Source of the DNA: Rhodoglobus vestalii | Lineage (GTDB): Bacteria; Actinomycetota; Actinomycetes; Actinomycetales; Microbacteriaceae | Length of the DNA stretch: 64,000 nt | Assembly (NCBI RefSeq): GCF_006788895.1 | Contig: NZ_VFRA01000001.1 | Span: forward strand, 2,771,883 to 2,835,882 | Direction: 5' to 3' | Shown here: in pieces, positions 18,176 to 26,689 of the stretch | How positions within the stretch are numbered: the first letter of the stretch is position 1 | Layout of the letters: the number at the start of each line of letters is the position of its first letter | Translations under genes and position numbers: made by a program | Notes under the pieces: generated by a model | The model's input: only the letters and a program-made list of their open reading frames with translations | Database searches by the model: none | What the model was told of the DNA's origin: nothing

Positions 18176-18829
18176 ATGACCTCGATGCCGATGTTCCCGC
18201 TGGGTTCTGTGCTGTTTCCTCATATGCCGCTGAGCCTTCGTATCTTCGAGGAGCGCTACATTGTGATGCTCTCGCAGGTGCTGCAGGATGAGCCCTCCGA
18301 GTTCGGTGTGGTGTTGATCGAGCGCGGCCAAGAAGTGGGCGGTGGTGAAATGCGCTTCTCCATCGGAACCGTCGCGACCATCACGCAGCTTGAGGCGGCC
18401 GAAGGTTTCGTCGGGGTGGTAGCCGTGGGTGAACGTCGAGTGGCAATCTCTGAGTGGCTCGACGAAGATCCTTTTCCGCAGGCAACGGTGCACGAGCTGC
18501 CTGACCTTGAGTGGGATGATGCGCTGCTGTCTCTTTGGGAGCAGGCAGAGAAGCTCGTACGGCGCACTCTCGCCCGGGCCAGCGAATTTTCCGAACTGAA
18601 CTGGTCACCGGATACCGAACTCTCGAAGGAGGCGGTCGCTCGCGTCTGGCAGCTCGCCGCCATTGCCCCGCTTGGGCCCCTCGATCAAGTGTCATTGCTG
18701 AGTTCGACGACGATGAGCGAGCTCCTAGAGAGACTCATCGAGCACACGCTCGGTGTCGAGCTTTCTCTCTCATCGCCGTGGGCGACTGACGACATGGATG
18801 ATGCTGGCGACGACCCTGAACCTCTATAG
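18176..18829 (+). CDS. Lon substrate-binding domain protein (LON N-terminal-like)
   Basis: A 217-residue stand-alone protein with the Lon N-terminal domain fold: MFPLGSVLFPHMPLSLRIFE at the start is the hallmark, followed by the GERRVAI strand. There is no AAA+ or protease part, so it is not Lon itself. The C-terminal half is helical and ends in an acidic tail (DDMDDAGDDPEPL). The biochemical role of such proteins in actinobacteria is not settled; substrate recognition is a guess from the domain. The start appears leaderless. Confidence 0.9.
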   Translation: MTSMPMFPLGSVLFPHMPLSLRIFEERYIVMLSQVLQDEPSEFGVVLIERGQEVGGGEMRFSIGTVATITQLEAAEGFVGVVAVGERRVAISEWLDEDPFPQATVHELPDLEWDDALLSLWEQAEKLVRRTLARASEFSELNWSPDTELSKEAVARVWQLAAIAPLGPLDQVSLLSSTTMSELLERLIEHTLGVELSLSSPWATDDMDDAGDDPEPL

Positions 18830-18916
18830 TCGCGCTCAGCCTTAGACGCTCTTGCGCGGCTTCTACGCCCCTTGGCTGTAACCCACACTTGCGCAAATAC
18901 GCAGTGGGGACAGCGA

Positions 18917-18928
18917 TATGCTGGCGGG
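18917..18928 (+). promoter_or_regulatory. Candidate leaderless promoter, EamA transporter gene
   Basis: TATGCT, six bases, then GTG 18929. Confidence 0.45.
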
Positions 18929-19846
18929 GTGTCGACAAGCCCAAGCAGCAGGGTCGCACCCTTTGCGATCGTTGGGGCCGCCGCCTTGTGGGGCACCACA
19001 GGAACCGCGGCAAGCTTTTTTCCCGAGAACGTCAGCCCACTCGCTATCGGGGCGGTGACGATGGTTGGCGGCGGTATCCTGCTGTTCTTCGCCAGGTTTC
19101 ATCAGTCGCGAGCGGCCCTCCGGGAACGCGCCCTGAGACCGTGGCTACTGCTGGGAGCAGTGGGGGTATTCGTGTACCCACTCGCGTTCTACAGTTCGAT
19201 GGATCTCGCTGGCATCGCTGTGGGCAACGTTGTTTCCTTAGGCACTGGGCCGGTCTTCGCTGCTCTGCTCGAGCGAGTTATCGAGCGCAGACGACTGAGC
19301 ATGCTCTGGAAAATTACCACTTCCTTAGCGCTCGCGGGAATTGTACTGCTCACGATCGGCGGCGGCAACGCTCGCAACGGTGGCGGTGGCGAATCATTAG
19401 TGGCTGGCGTAATGCTCGGATTGTTGGCCGGAGTCTCCTATGCGCTCTACACCTACTGTTCGACCAGGGTCATCCGCGCAGGCCACACTTCGGGCGCGAC
19501 GATGGGTGCAATTTTCGGAGTCGGCGCGCTCGGCTTATTGCCCGTCCTTGCCATATTTGGTGGGCCGCTGGTGCAATCAGGGGTGAGCATCGGCACTGCC
19601 AGCTATTTGATCATCGGCCCGATGTTTATCGCCTATATTTTGTTCGGAATTGGACTGCGTGCTACCAGCAGCTCCACAGCCACGACCATTGCTCTTTTAG
19701 AACCGGTGGTCGCTACGCTGCTCGCCGTGATTATTGTTGGAGAACTGCTGGCACCGCTCTCGTGGGCGGGTCTTGCTCTCATATTTCTTGCGGTATCTGT
19801 GTTGAGTACGGCTCGTCATCCCCGTAATCAACAGCTCTCGACTTAG
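18929..19846 (+). CDS. EamA/DMT family transporter
   Basis: An integral membrane protein of 305 residues with about ten hydrophobic segments in two EamA repeats. The first begins with IVGAAALWGTTGTAASFF and the second with LGLLAGVSYALYTYCSTRV. Members export amino acids or other metabolites; the substrate here is unknown. GTG 18929 is preferred over an ATG at 18872 because the extension is hydrophilic, Cys-containing and unlike the family, and because a TATGCT box is correctly placed. Confidence 0.88.
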   Translation: MSTSPSSRVAPFAIVGAAALWGTTGTAASFFPENVSPLAIGAVTMVGGGILLFFARFHQSRAALRERALRPWLLLGAVGVFVYPLAFYSSMDLAGIAVGNVVSLGTGPVFAALLERVIERRRLSMLWKITTSLALAGIVLLTIGGGNARNGGGGESLVAGVMLGLLAGVSYALYTYCSTRVIRAGHTSGATMGAIFGVGALGLLPVLAIFGGPLVQSGVSIGTASYLIIGPMFIAYILFGIGLRATSSSTATTIALLEPVVATLLAVIIVGELLAPLSWAGLALIFLAVSVLSTARHPRNQQLST

Positions 19847-19855
19847 TATCTGTGC
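19844..19855 (+). promoter_or_regulatory. Candidate leaderless promoter, disordered-NCS1 gene
   Basis: TAGTAT, six bases, then ATG 19856. The TAG of the box is also the stop codon of the preceding EamA gene. No Shine-Dalgarno sequence is visible. Confidence 0.5.
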
Positions 19856-22800
19856 ATGGCATTCCACGACGACGCTGACGACGCTGACGGCGCAAACGAT
19901 GAAACGTCTTCAGAGCGTGAGTTCGAGCTTCCACTTCCTCGACCGGCATCATCGCCTTCTGGTTCTGCAGATTCCGCGGAAGAGACCGGCGAAACGGTAC
20001 CTACCGATCTAAGCGAAGCACCGAGCGGCGCGGGTTTTGACCTGGATGCTGCACTCAACATGCCGAGTGCTTCTGCACCGCCACCACCGGCTGATTTGCC
20101 GCCACCGCCTGCCGACTTTCCACGGCCGCTCGCCGACCTGCCACCACCATCGCAGCCGTCGGACACCTTTGATTTTGTGCCCATCGATGCGGATGACGAA
20201 TACCAGCGATCGGATGTCTCGGCCGACCGTGAGCTGGGAATACCCGCCTGGGCTATGGCGCCCGCACCTGATCCCAATCAAGCCGTACCCCAGATGGATG
20301 CGCCTGGCAGTGGCCCCGAAGATCAGACGGCTGCAGACTCTGACGAGGATGTAACCGAAGCCAGTGGCTTCACGCCCAAATCTGCCGGGTCAGCAATCGA
20401 TGATCCCTACCAAATTCCCGTAGATTACACGACGCCAGATTTCTTCGCTTCCCGTATTTCCCGCCGCCCTCCGGCCGCTGAAGACCGCGTAGCCGACGCC
20501 TATGTTGACGATTCCGCCGATTCTGCCGATTCTGCCGATTCTGATGATTCTGACGATGAGACTGAGCAGCCCGTCCAGCCTGCCGATTCTGACGATTCTG
20601 ACGATTCCGCCGATGCGCGGGAGCCCGCCACCACCAACGGTTTTTCGTTTGACTCCTTGTTCGCCACTGATACCCCCGTGCCGCGTCCGTCTGAAACAGA
20701 GCAATCTGCAGACACGTCTCCGTCGGACTCAGCGCCCTCGTTGCCATCGTTGGATGAGCCCAGCGAATCCAGTGCGCCGAGTGAATTTAGTGCCCCCAAC
20801 GAATCCGATGAGCCCAGCGAATCGGCCGCGCTCAGTGAAGACTCGGCTGCTCCGACAGAGTCCTCAGCCGACGATGAGATTCCTATACCTCCGGTTCGAC
20901 GTTCGATGGCCGACGAGGAACTGCTCACCTGGGCCGATGATCCTGAAAATCAATCGACGGGCACGCTGAGTCTGATCGAGGTTCTTGAGGCCCAGCTTCG
21001 ACTCCGGGAGGAAGAAGCCCGCGAATACCGTGAATGGGAGACGACACTTCGGTCTAAGGCGGCTCCGCCCGGGGACCCCGTTGGTGACGGCAGCAATCCT
21101 AGGATCGTTGATGATGGGCCGGGCGACACCGCTGCCACAGCGCCTACCCCCACCCAACAGGCCTCGCCGGAGGGCCGCGCGGAGGCACCGGCAGCTTCGC
21201 CGGCACCGCTGCCGCCACCGCCCGCGGGTCAGCTGCCGGCCTGGGATGTGCCACCACCCAGTGAGTCGTGGGCTCCCAGCGACGATTTCTCGGATGAAAT
21301 TCCTGTGGCCGCTCACGCAGTCCCCGCAGAACCGCCGCGCCTCACCGTTCCCGAACCAGATGCGGCTGGACCAGACGCGGATGAACCGGACGCGGCTGAA
21401 CCGGACGCGGCTGAACCAGACGCGGCTGAAGCTGCGATCTCTGCCGCCGCAACCTCTGACGCTGGTAGCGCAGACGATGAGATCCCGGAACCGGTAAAGG
21501 TCGACGGCGATACGGTGGATGTCACTCCGCTGTGGGCCTCAGGCGCTGACTTACCGGTCGACCATAGTGTGAGTTCGCCAGAGTTGCCGGCTGATGAAGA
21601 TGGAGACTACGACGAAATCTCATTCATGCCGCCGCCCTTGGTCGAGCCGACTGCCGGTCCAACTTCACCTCGCTCAAACCTTGACGAGATGATGTCCTTG
21701 GGTGACTTTGGGCTCAGCGCGCCCACGTCGGAAGCGACTGAAGCCAACTCATCAACGTCTACCAGCTCAGATTCGGCAGCGCCTGCCAGCGATTCCGCCA
21801 CCCATTCCGATAGCGACTCTCATCGTGACTCTCCGTTCGCATTCGATCTCGGCTCGGCGACCACCTCCTACGAACCAACTGACGATGATCCGCAAGCAGA
21901 GGGCGCCGTTCTGCCCACAACGGCAAGTGCCGATACCGCACCGGTAGCAGCACCATTCAGCTTCACTTCCTCGGAGACACCGCGGTACATTCCGACCGCG
22001 CCACCGGGCTTTGACGACCTGCTCAAAAACGATGACCGTGACGACTCAGCGGAGCCAGCCGAAGTAGAGGAAGTCAATCCCCTTGAGGCGTTCATCTTTG
22101 AGCAAGAAGAGGATCGGGCCCAACCCCTCGACCCATTCTCTGAAGTGCAGACCGGCTCCATTCCGATCACTGAAGCAATTCTCGAAGCAGACTCGGATGA
22201 CGCAGTCGATCCGAGCGATCGTCTGACCTTCTCCCCAGACCTCCTGTCCTCGCAACTGGCGCCCGACAGCAACCCCATCCCGTTTGCGGCAGGTGCTGGC
22301 GCGGCGGCACCCGTCGCAGCGGCACCGCTCGCAGCCCCACCCGTCGCCGCTGACGCATCGGCCGTACCCCCACCGATGCCGTCGTCGACTGCGCGCGTCA
22401 GCCAACAACCTCTGGGGCTTCATGATGCGGCGCCCACCGCGCAACGGGTATTTAGTCTCGAAGAGAGCGGCCTCGAACCCACCCCTGTCGATCATCGGAT
22501 TGGTCATGCGGCACGCCTGTTCTGGCTGTGGTTTGCAGCAAACTCCTCAATTGTGAGCATCGGTCTCGGCGCTGTGGTCTTTTCTGTTGGCATGAGCTTG
22601 CGCCAGTCAGTCGTCGCCATTCTCGCTGGTGTCGCACTCTCGTTCATCCCGCTCGGCTTGACCACGCTTGCCGGCAAGCGAAGTGGGCAGCCCACGATGG
22701 TGATTTCGCGCTCCGCATTCGGGCTCGTTGGCAACATCATCCCCGCACTCGTTGCGCTGGTTGCTCGACTCTTCTGGGGCGCTGTGCTGTTGTGGGTGTT

Positions 22801-23902
22801 GGCGTCATCGGTGGCAATCATCCTCATCGGGTCCGATCTCAACGGTGGGCTTGGCGATCGTCAGCTTCTGCTCATTGCCCTTGCCACAGCGTTCCTTGTA
22901 ACGCTTGTGATTGCTTTCGCTGGCTACCCACTCTTTGCCCGCATCCAACTCATCCTGAGCATCATTTCCGGTGTGCTCGTGGTTGGGCTTATTGCGTTCA
23001 CCGCGCAGTACATCGATGTTGCTCAGGCGCTCACCACCCCTGACGGCTCATGGCTTCTGACCATCACGGGTGCAGTTCTTGTCTTCAGTTTCTTAGGGCT
23101 GGTGTGGGCGTACAGCGGTGCGGACATCGCTCGCTATCAGCGTCCCTCATCGAGCGGAGCGGCCTCGGCACTGCTGGCGAGCTTCGGTGCAACGGTGCCC
23201 GCGTTCGTATTAATCGCCTATGGCGCCCTGCTGGCGGCATCCGATTCCGCAATCGCGCGAGGATTTTTGGCGTCGCCTCTCGACACCCTGTTGCTGCTGT
23301 TGCCCGGGTGGTACCCCATCCTGCTGCTGCTGGCTGCCGCACTGAGCTTGCTCTCGGGCATCACGCTGAGCCTGTACTCGGGGGGATTCGCACTTCAGGC
23401 GGTGGGAGTTCGCCTTCCCCGCCAGTGGTCGATTGTGGTTGTCGGTGTGCTCTTGGGCGCGTTGGCTATCCTTTTCGCGTTCGGTGTCGATGGTGGCATC
23501 AACGAACTCTTCCGCGATGTCGCTACGACACTTGCGGTCCCCACCGCAGCATGGGCCGGAATCTTTGCAGCAGAAACCATGATCCGTAGCCGTCGACTCG
23601 ACGGAGCAGCACTAACCGCCCGTGGCGGAATCTATGCGGATGTTCGGTGGGTCAACCTCAGCGCCTTCGTACTGATCTCGGCAATCGGGTTTGCGCTAAC
23701 GACGGCAACAATCGGCTGGCTTTCTTGGCAGGGGTATGGTTTCGCGGCCCTGGGTATCAACCTCAGCTCTGAGTTGGCCGCCACCGACCTGGGCGTACTC
23801 GTGGCACTTGTTTTGGGAATACTCACCCCGATCGTTGCCGGTATTCCGGCGATCCGACGTCAAGAGGCTGGCAGCTCTGACCGCGCTGTCCGCCGCGCCT
23901 AG
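19856..23902 (+). CDS. NCS1-like permease with an 860-residue disordered acidic N-terminal region
   Basis: 1348 residues. Residues 1 to about 863 are low-complexity, rich in Asp, Ser, Glu, Ala and Pro, with DSADSADSDDSDD and PDAAE runs, proline stretches, and one likely helix (EVLEAQLRLREEEAREYREW). From RVFSLEESGLEPTPVDHRIG at residue 864 a cytosine/purine permease-like membrane domain follows with about 12 hydrophobic segments to the C-terminus. The permease part alone is the usual length of NCS1 proteins, whose N-termini are normally tens of residues. Frame and base use are continuous across the junction, so a real fusion is more likely than an error. The substrate and the role of the cytoplasmic tail are unknown. 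Confidence 0.88.
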   Translation: MAFHDDADDADGANDETSSEREFELPLPRPASSPSGSADSAEETGETVPTDLSEAPSGAGFDLDAALNMPSASAPPPPADLPPPPADFPRPLADLPPPSQPSDTFDFVPIDADDEYQRSDVSADRELGIPAWAMAPAPDPNQAVPQMDAPGSGPEDQTAADSDEDVTEASGFTPKSAGSAIDDPYQIPVDYTTPDFFASRISRRPPAAEDRVADAYVDDSADSADSADSDDSDDETEQPVQPADSDDSDDSADAREPATTNGFSFDSLFATDTPVPRPSETEQSADTSPSDSAPSLPSLDEPSESSAPSEFSAPNESDEPSESAALSEDSAAPTESSADDEIPIPPVRRSMADEELLTWADDPENQSTGTLSLIEVLEAQLRLREEEAREYREWETTLRSKAAPPGDPVGDGSNPRIVDDGPGDTAATAPTPTQQASPEGRAEAPAASPAPLPPPPAGQLPAWDVPPPSESWAPSDDFSDEIPVAAHAVPAEPPRLTVPEPDAAGPDADEPDAAEPDAAEPDAAEAAISAAATSDAGSADDEIPEPVKVDGDTVDVTPLWASGADLPVDHSVSSPELPADEDGDYDEISFMPPPLVEPTAGPTSPRSNLDEMMSLGDFGLSAPTSEATEANSSTSTSSDSAAPASDSATHSDSDSHRDSPFAFDLGSATTSYEPTDDDPQAEGAVLPTTASADTAPVAAPFSFTSSETPRYIPTAPPGFDDLLKNDDRDDSAEPAEVEEVNPLEAFIFEQEEDRAQPLDPFSEVQTGSIPITEAILEADSDDAVDPSDRLTFSPDLLSSQLAPDSNPIPFAAGAGAAAPVAAAPLAAPPVAADASAVPPPMPSSTARVSQQPLGLHDAAPTAQRVFSLEESGLEPTPVDHRIGHAARLFWLWFAANSSIVSIGLGAVVFSVGMSLRQSVVAILAGVALSFIPLGLTTLAGKRSGQPTMVISRSAFGLVGNIIPALVALVARLFWGAVLLWVLASSVAIILIGSDLNGGLGDRQLLLIALATAFLVTLVIAFAGYPLFARIQLILSIISGVLVVGLIAFTAQYIDVAQALTTPDGSWLLTITGAVLVFSFLGLVWAYSGADIARYQRPSSSGAASALLASFGATVPAFVLIAYGALLAASDSAIARGFLASPLDTLLLLLPGWYPILLLLAAALSLLSGITLSLYSGGFALQAVGVRLPRQWSIVVVGVLLGALAILFAFGVDGGINELFRDVATTLAVPTAAWAGIFAAETMIRSRRLDGAALTARGGIYADVRWVNLSAFVLISAIGFALTTATIGWLSWQGYGFAALGINLSSELAATDLGVLVALVLGILTPIVAGIPAIRRQEAGSSDRAVRRA
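20512..20613 (+). repeat. Degenerate GAT/GAC-TCT/GCC repeats coding Ser-Ala-Asp runs
   Basis: Tandem 9-base-like units (GCCGATTCT and variants) code SADSADSDDSDD and again ADSDDSDDSAD inside the disordered region of the permease fusion. Replication slippage here would change only the length of an acidic run. Confidence 0.7.
21356..21430 (+). repeat. Five tandem 15-bp repeats coding PDAAE
   Basis: Units CCAGACGCGGCTGAA and close variants at 21356, 21371, 21386, 21401 and 21416 code PDAAG, PDADE and three PDAAE, in frame within the disordered region. Confidence 0.85.
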
Positions 23903-23911
23903 AATAAAGGC
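23900..23911 (+). promoter_or_regulatory. Candidate leaderless promoter, Nif3-like gene
   Basis: TAGAAT, six bases (AAAGGC), then GTG 23912. The TAG is also the stop codon of the permease fusion. AAAGG could alternatively act as a ribosome site. Confidence 0.45.
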
Positions 23912-24730
23912 GTGTCTACTACTGTTTCTGATGTAATCGCAGCAAGCGAGAAACTGTGGCCAGCTTCGGGTGCCGAATCGTGGGATGCGGTGGGTCTGGT
24001 TGCCGGGGATACTGACGCTCCTGTCTCCCGAATTTCACTCGCAGTCGACGCTGTGCTTGAGACCGTGGACGAAGCAATCGATAACCGCGCCGACATGCTC
24101 ATCACCCACCACCCACTGTTACTGCGCGGTGTTACGTCAATTGCGAGTGACCGCTACAAGGGTGCGGTCTTGACCAGGTTGGTGCGCGCAGAATGCGCTC
24201 TTTTGGCGGCCCATACCAACGCAGACGTCGTCGAGACCGGCACTTCGGGCCGATTCGCCGCGAAGCTGGGGCTCACGAACGTGGCCCCCATCGTTGTTGG
24301 CGAGACGCCCGAACGCGGGATCGGTCGTACAGGAATGCTGCCCGAGGCGATTTCGCTCGGCAGGCTGGCGCGCCTCATTGGTGAGCTTCTTCCGGCGACG
24401 GCCACCGGCATCCGTGTGGCGGGAGAGTATGACCAGCTTGTGCAGTCGGTGGCGCTGTGCGGGGGAGCGGGTGACGCCTACTTGACCGACCCGGCGGTTC
24501 TTGGCGCTGATGTGTACATCACGAGTGATCTGCGCCACCATCCCGCGTCTGAGGCGCGGGAGAACGCTCGCCTCGGGCGCGGTCCGGCGCTCATCGATGT
24601 TTCCCACTGGGCGAGTGAATGGTTGTGGCTTGATGCGGCGGCCGACGAACTGCGCGCACTGCTGCCAGACGTAACGATTACGGTGAGCGATTTGCGCACC
24701 GATCCTTGGGATTTTGCGGTTGTGCAGTAA
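23912..24730 (+). CDS. Nif3-like dinuclear metal centre protein
   Basis: A 272-residue protein of the NIF3/YqfO/YbgI family, which forms hexamers with a two-metal site. Metal-binding candidates are MLITHHPLLLRG near residue 68 and AAHTNADVVETG near residue 98, and a late SHWASEWLW motif. The precise cellular reaction of the family is not settled. It is followed after 30 bp by the coiled-coil protein, a pairing conserved in actinobacteria, and then RNase P RNA. Confidence 0.92.
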   Translation: MSTTVSDVIAASEKLWPASGAESWDAVGLVAGDTDAPVSRISLAVDAVLETVDEAIDNRADMLITHHPLLLRGVTSIASDRYKGAVLTRLVRAECALLAAHTNADVVETGTSGRFAAKLGLTNVAPIVVGETPERGIGRTGMLPEAISLGRLARLIGELLPATATGIRVAGEYDQLVQSVALCGGAGDAYLTDPAVLGADVYITSDLRHHPASEARENARLGRGPALIDVSHWASEWLWLDAAADELRALLPDVTITVSDLRTDPWDFAVVQ

Positions 24731-24760
24731 GCGCACCGGTATACAGAAAGAAGTATCACT

Positions 24761-25501
24761 ATGGCTTTGACCGCCACCCCCGCCGATCAGGCTTCACTAC
24801 TAGACCTGCAAGCGTTTGACACGAAGATTTCGCAGCTTGAGCATCGCGCTAAGAAGCTCCCTCAGCATGGGGCCCTTACAGAACTGCAACAGCACCGCGA
24901 AAAACTTCAGCTGACAGTGCTGGAAGAGCGCGGAATCAAGGAAGATATCGAGCTTGAACTCAGTCGTGTCGATTCTGACGTGAAGGTTGTCGATGCGCGC
25001 ATCGCTCGCGACACCGCGCGATTAGATTCAACATCGTCAGCCAAGGAAGCTGCAGCTTTTGAGCACGAGCTGGCCGCTCTCCGCACGCGCTTGAGCAATC
25101 TCGAAGACATTGAATTAGCGGTGATGGAGCGGCTAGAGACCCAGCAAAAGGTTGTAGACAACCTCATCGAGCAGAGCGGGAACCTGAGCACTCAAGCCTC
25201 AGAAGTTGAGGCGAGTCGCGATGAGGCCCTCCGCGAGATCGAAGCAGAACTTGGCACGGTGCGAACCGGACGCACGGCGCTTCAGGCCACTCTTCCTGAA
25301 GACCTTCTTGCCCTCTATGAGCGCCAGCGTGCGCGGTATGGCACGGGCGCGTCGCTGCTGCGCGGTGGCGTGTCGTTGTCATCCGGAGTCAAGTTGCTCG
25401 AAAATGAAATGCAAGAGATTCGAGCCGCCGCACCGGATACCGTGATCATGTGCGCCAGCAGTGAAGCAATTCTGGTGCGCACGGATGAGTCCGGTCTCTA
25501 G
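24761..25501 (+). CDS. CT398-like coiled-coil hairpin protein with eroded zinc ribbon
   Basis: A 246-residue protein of the DUF164 family: a long antiparallel coiled coil (residues about 15-180) followed normally by a C4 zinc ribbon. Here the C-terminal part reads LRGGVSLSSG ... VIMCASSEAILVRTDESGL. By alignment from memory with the usual C-x-x-C ... C-x-x-CGRILVR, three of the four zinc cysteines are replaced and one remains. The coiled coil looks intact. Function is unknown; the neighbour Nif3-like protein suggests a shared process (inference). Confidence 0.88.
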   Translation: MALTATPADQASLLDLQAFDTKISQLEHRAKKLPQHGALTELQQHREKLQLTVLEERGIKEDIELELSRVDSDVKVVDARIARDTARLDSTSSAKEAAAFEHELAALRTRLSNLEDIELAVMERLETQQKVVDNLIEQSGNLSTQASEVEASRDEALREIEAELGTVRTGRTALQATLPEDLLALYERQRARYGTGASLLRGGVSLSSGVKLLENEMQEIRAAAPDTVIMCASSEAILVRTDESGL

Positions 25502-25573
25502 GTACTCAGTGCCGTCGATCGGCGCTTCCGCTCTGGTGCGCTGCTCGCCTCACTGACGCTAAGCTTGGCACCT

Positions 25574-25947
25574 GAATGGGTCGGCAAGACGGTCGCGTTA
25601 TCCGTAAAGGATACCGAGGAACGTCCGGGCTCCAGAGAGCAGGATGGTGGGTAACACCCACCCGGGGCAACCCGCGAGAACAGTGCAACAGAAAGCAGAC
25701 CGCCACAGATTTCGATCTGGGGTAAGGGTGAAACGGTGGTGTAAGAGACCACCAGCGTCTGGGGTGACTCAGTCGGCTAGGTAAACCTCGTCCGGAGCAA
25801 GATCAGACAGAAGACGCTAAGGCTGCTCGCCAAGTCTTCGGGTAGATCGCTAGAGGTGTGCGGCAACGTACATCGTAGATAGATGACCGTCCAGCACGTG
25901 GCTTCGGCCCCGTGTGAACAGAACCCGGCGTACTAGCCGGCCCATTC
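25574..25947 (+). ncRNA. rnpB: RNase P RNA, bacterial type A
   Basis: The catalytic RNA that trims the 5' ends of pre-tRNAs. The P1 helix pairs GAATGGGTCGGC (25574-25585) with GCCGGCCCATTC (25936-25947). Conserved core phrases are GAGGAACGTCCGGGC, the GAAACGGTGGTGTAAGAGAC region, GAGCAAGATCAGACAG, and the 3' ACAGAACCCGGCGTA. A TAAGCT -10-like box at 25560-25565 places the start near 25573. Ends are set by P1 and are accurate to a few bases. Confidence 0.96.
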
Positions 25948-25977
25948 CCTCGACTTGCGTGTTGCCGGATGAGCCAA

Positions 25978-26688
25978 TTATACGATGCCGCTGGTGCCGA
26001 GCAGCGTTCCGATGAGAAAAGTTGTGGCTAAGGCGATCGCCCCGCCTACGACGATGCGCAGAGTTGGGCGAACCCAGCTGTTACCGCCAACCCGCGCGGA
26101 GAGCGTTCCTGTGATGATCAGTGCAGTAAGTACGGCAACAAATGTTGCGAGAACGCGCACGGGTTCTGGGGCAAGGAGGATCGCGGCCAGGGGCAGCACC
26201 CCACCAATGGTGAAAGCGAGAGCCGACGCTCCGGCGGCCTGCCAGGGGCTCACCACATCGTGTTCGGTAATGCCGAGTTCCGCCTCGAGGTGAGCGGCAA
26301 GTGCGTCATGTTTGCTGAGTTCTTCAGCAACCTGCCGGGCGGTGGCTTCAGTGATGCCCTTTGACTCGTAGATTGCGGTTAGCTCGGCCAGTTCCTCGTC
26401 CGGCATCTCGGCCAGTTCGCGACGTTCCTTCTCAATGAGAGCTCGCTGGCTATCACTCTGGCTACTAACGGAAACATACTCCCCCAGTGCCATCGAGATT
26501 GCCCCGCCGACAAGCCCGGCAACACCGGCGGTGAGAATAGGTGCGATAGCGGTCGTTGCGCCCGCAACTCCAACGACGATCGCCGCAACAGAAACAATGC
26601 CGTCATTGGCGCCCAATACCCCCGCACGCAACCAATTGAGACGCCCCGCTAGGTCTCCAGTGTGCGGTTCATTGGAATGGAAGCTCAT
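25978..26688 (-). CDS. VIT1/CCC1 family membrane transporter
   Basis: A 236-residue membrane protein related to vacuolar iron/manganese transporters. The N-terminal phrase GVLGANDGIVSVAAIVVGVA and GGAISMALGEYVSVSSQSD are family hallmarks, followed by a cytoplasmic helical segment rich in Glu (KERRELAEMPDEELAEL) that may bind metal, and three C-terminal hydrophobic helices. Likely moves Fe(II) or Mn(II) out of the cytoplasm. It starts one base after the ppgK stop, with AAAGGA as ribosome site inside the end of ppgK. Confidence 0.92.
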   Translation of the reverse strand: MSFHSNEPHTGDLAGRLNWLRAGVLGANDGIVSVAAIVVGVAGATTAIAPILTAGVAGLVGGAISMALGEYVSVSSQSDSQRALIEKERRELAEMPDEELAELTAIYESKGITEATARQVAEELSKHDALAAHLEAELGITEHDVVSPWQAAGASALAFTIGGVLPLAAILLAPEPVRVLATFVAVLTALIITGTLSARVGGNSWVRPTLRIVVGGAIALATTFLIGTLLGTSGIV

Positions 26689-26689
26689 G

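Noticed and set aside
20370..20747. Gln/Asn/Arg-repeat protein on the minus strand (125 codons)
   Set aside because: It is the complement of the Asp-Ser repeat coding in the permease fusion, with no start signal of its own.
24724..24760. A leaderless box before the coiled-coil gene at 24761
   Set aside because: No TANNNT occurs at the right distance; AAAGAAG may act as a weak ribosome site instead.
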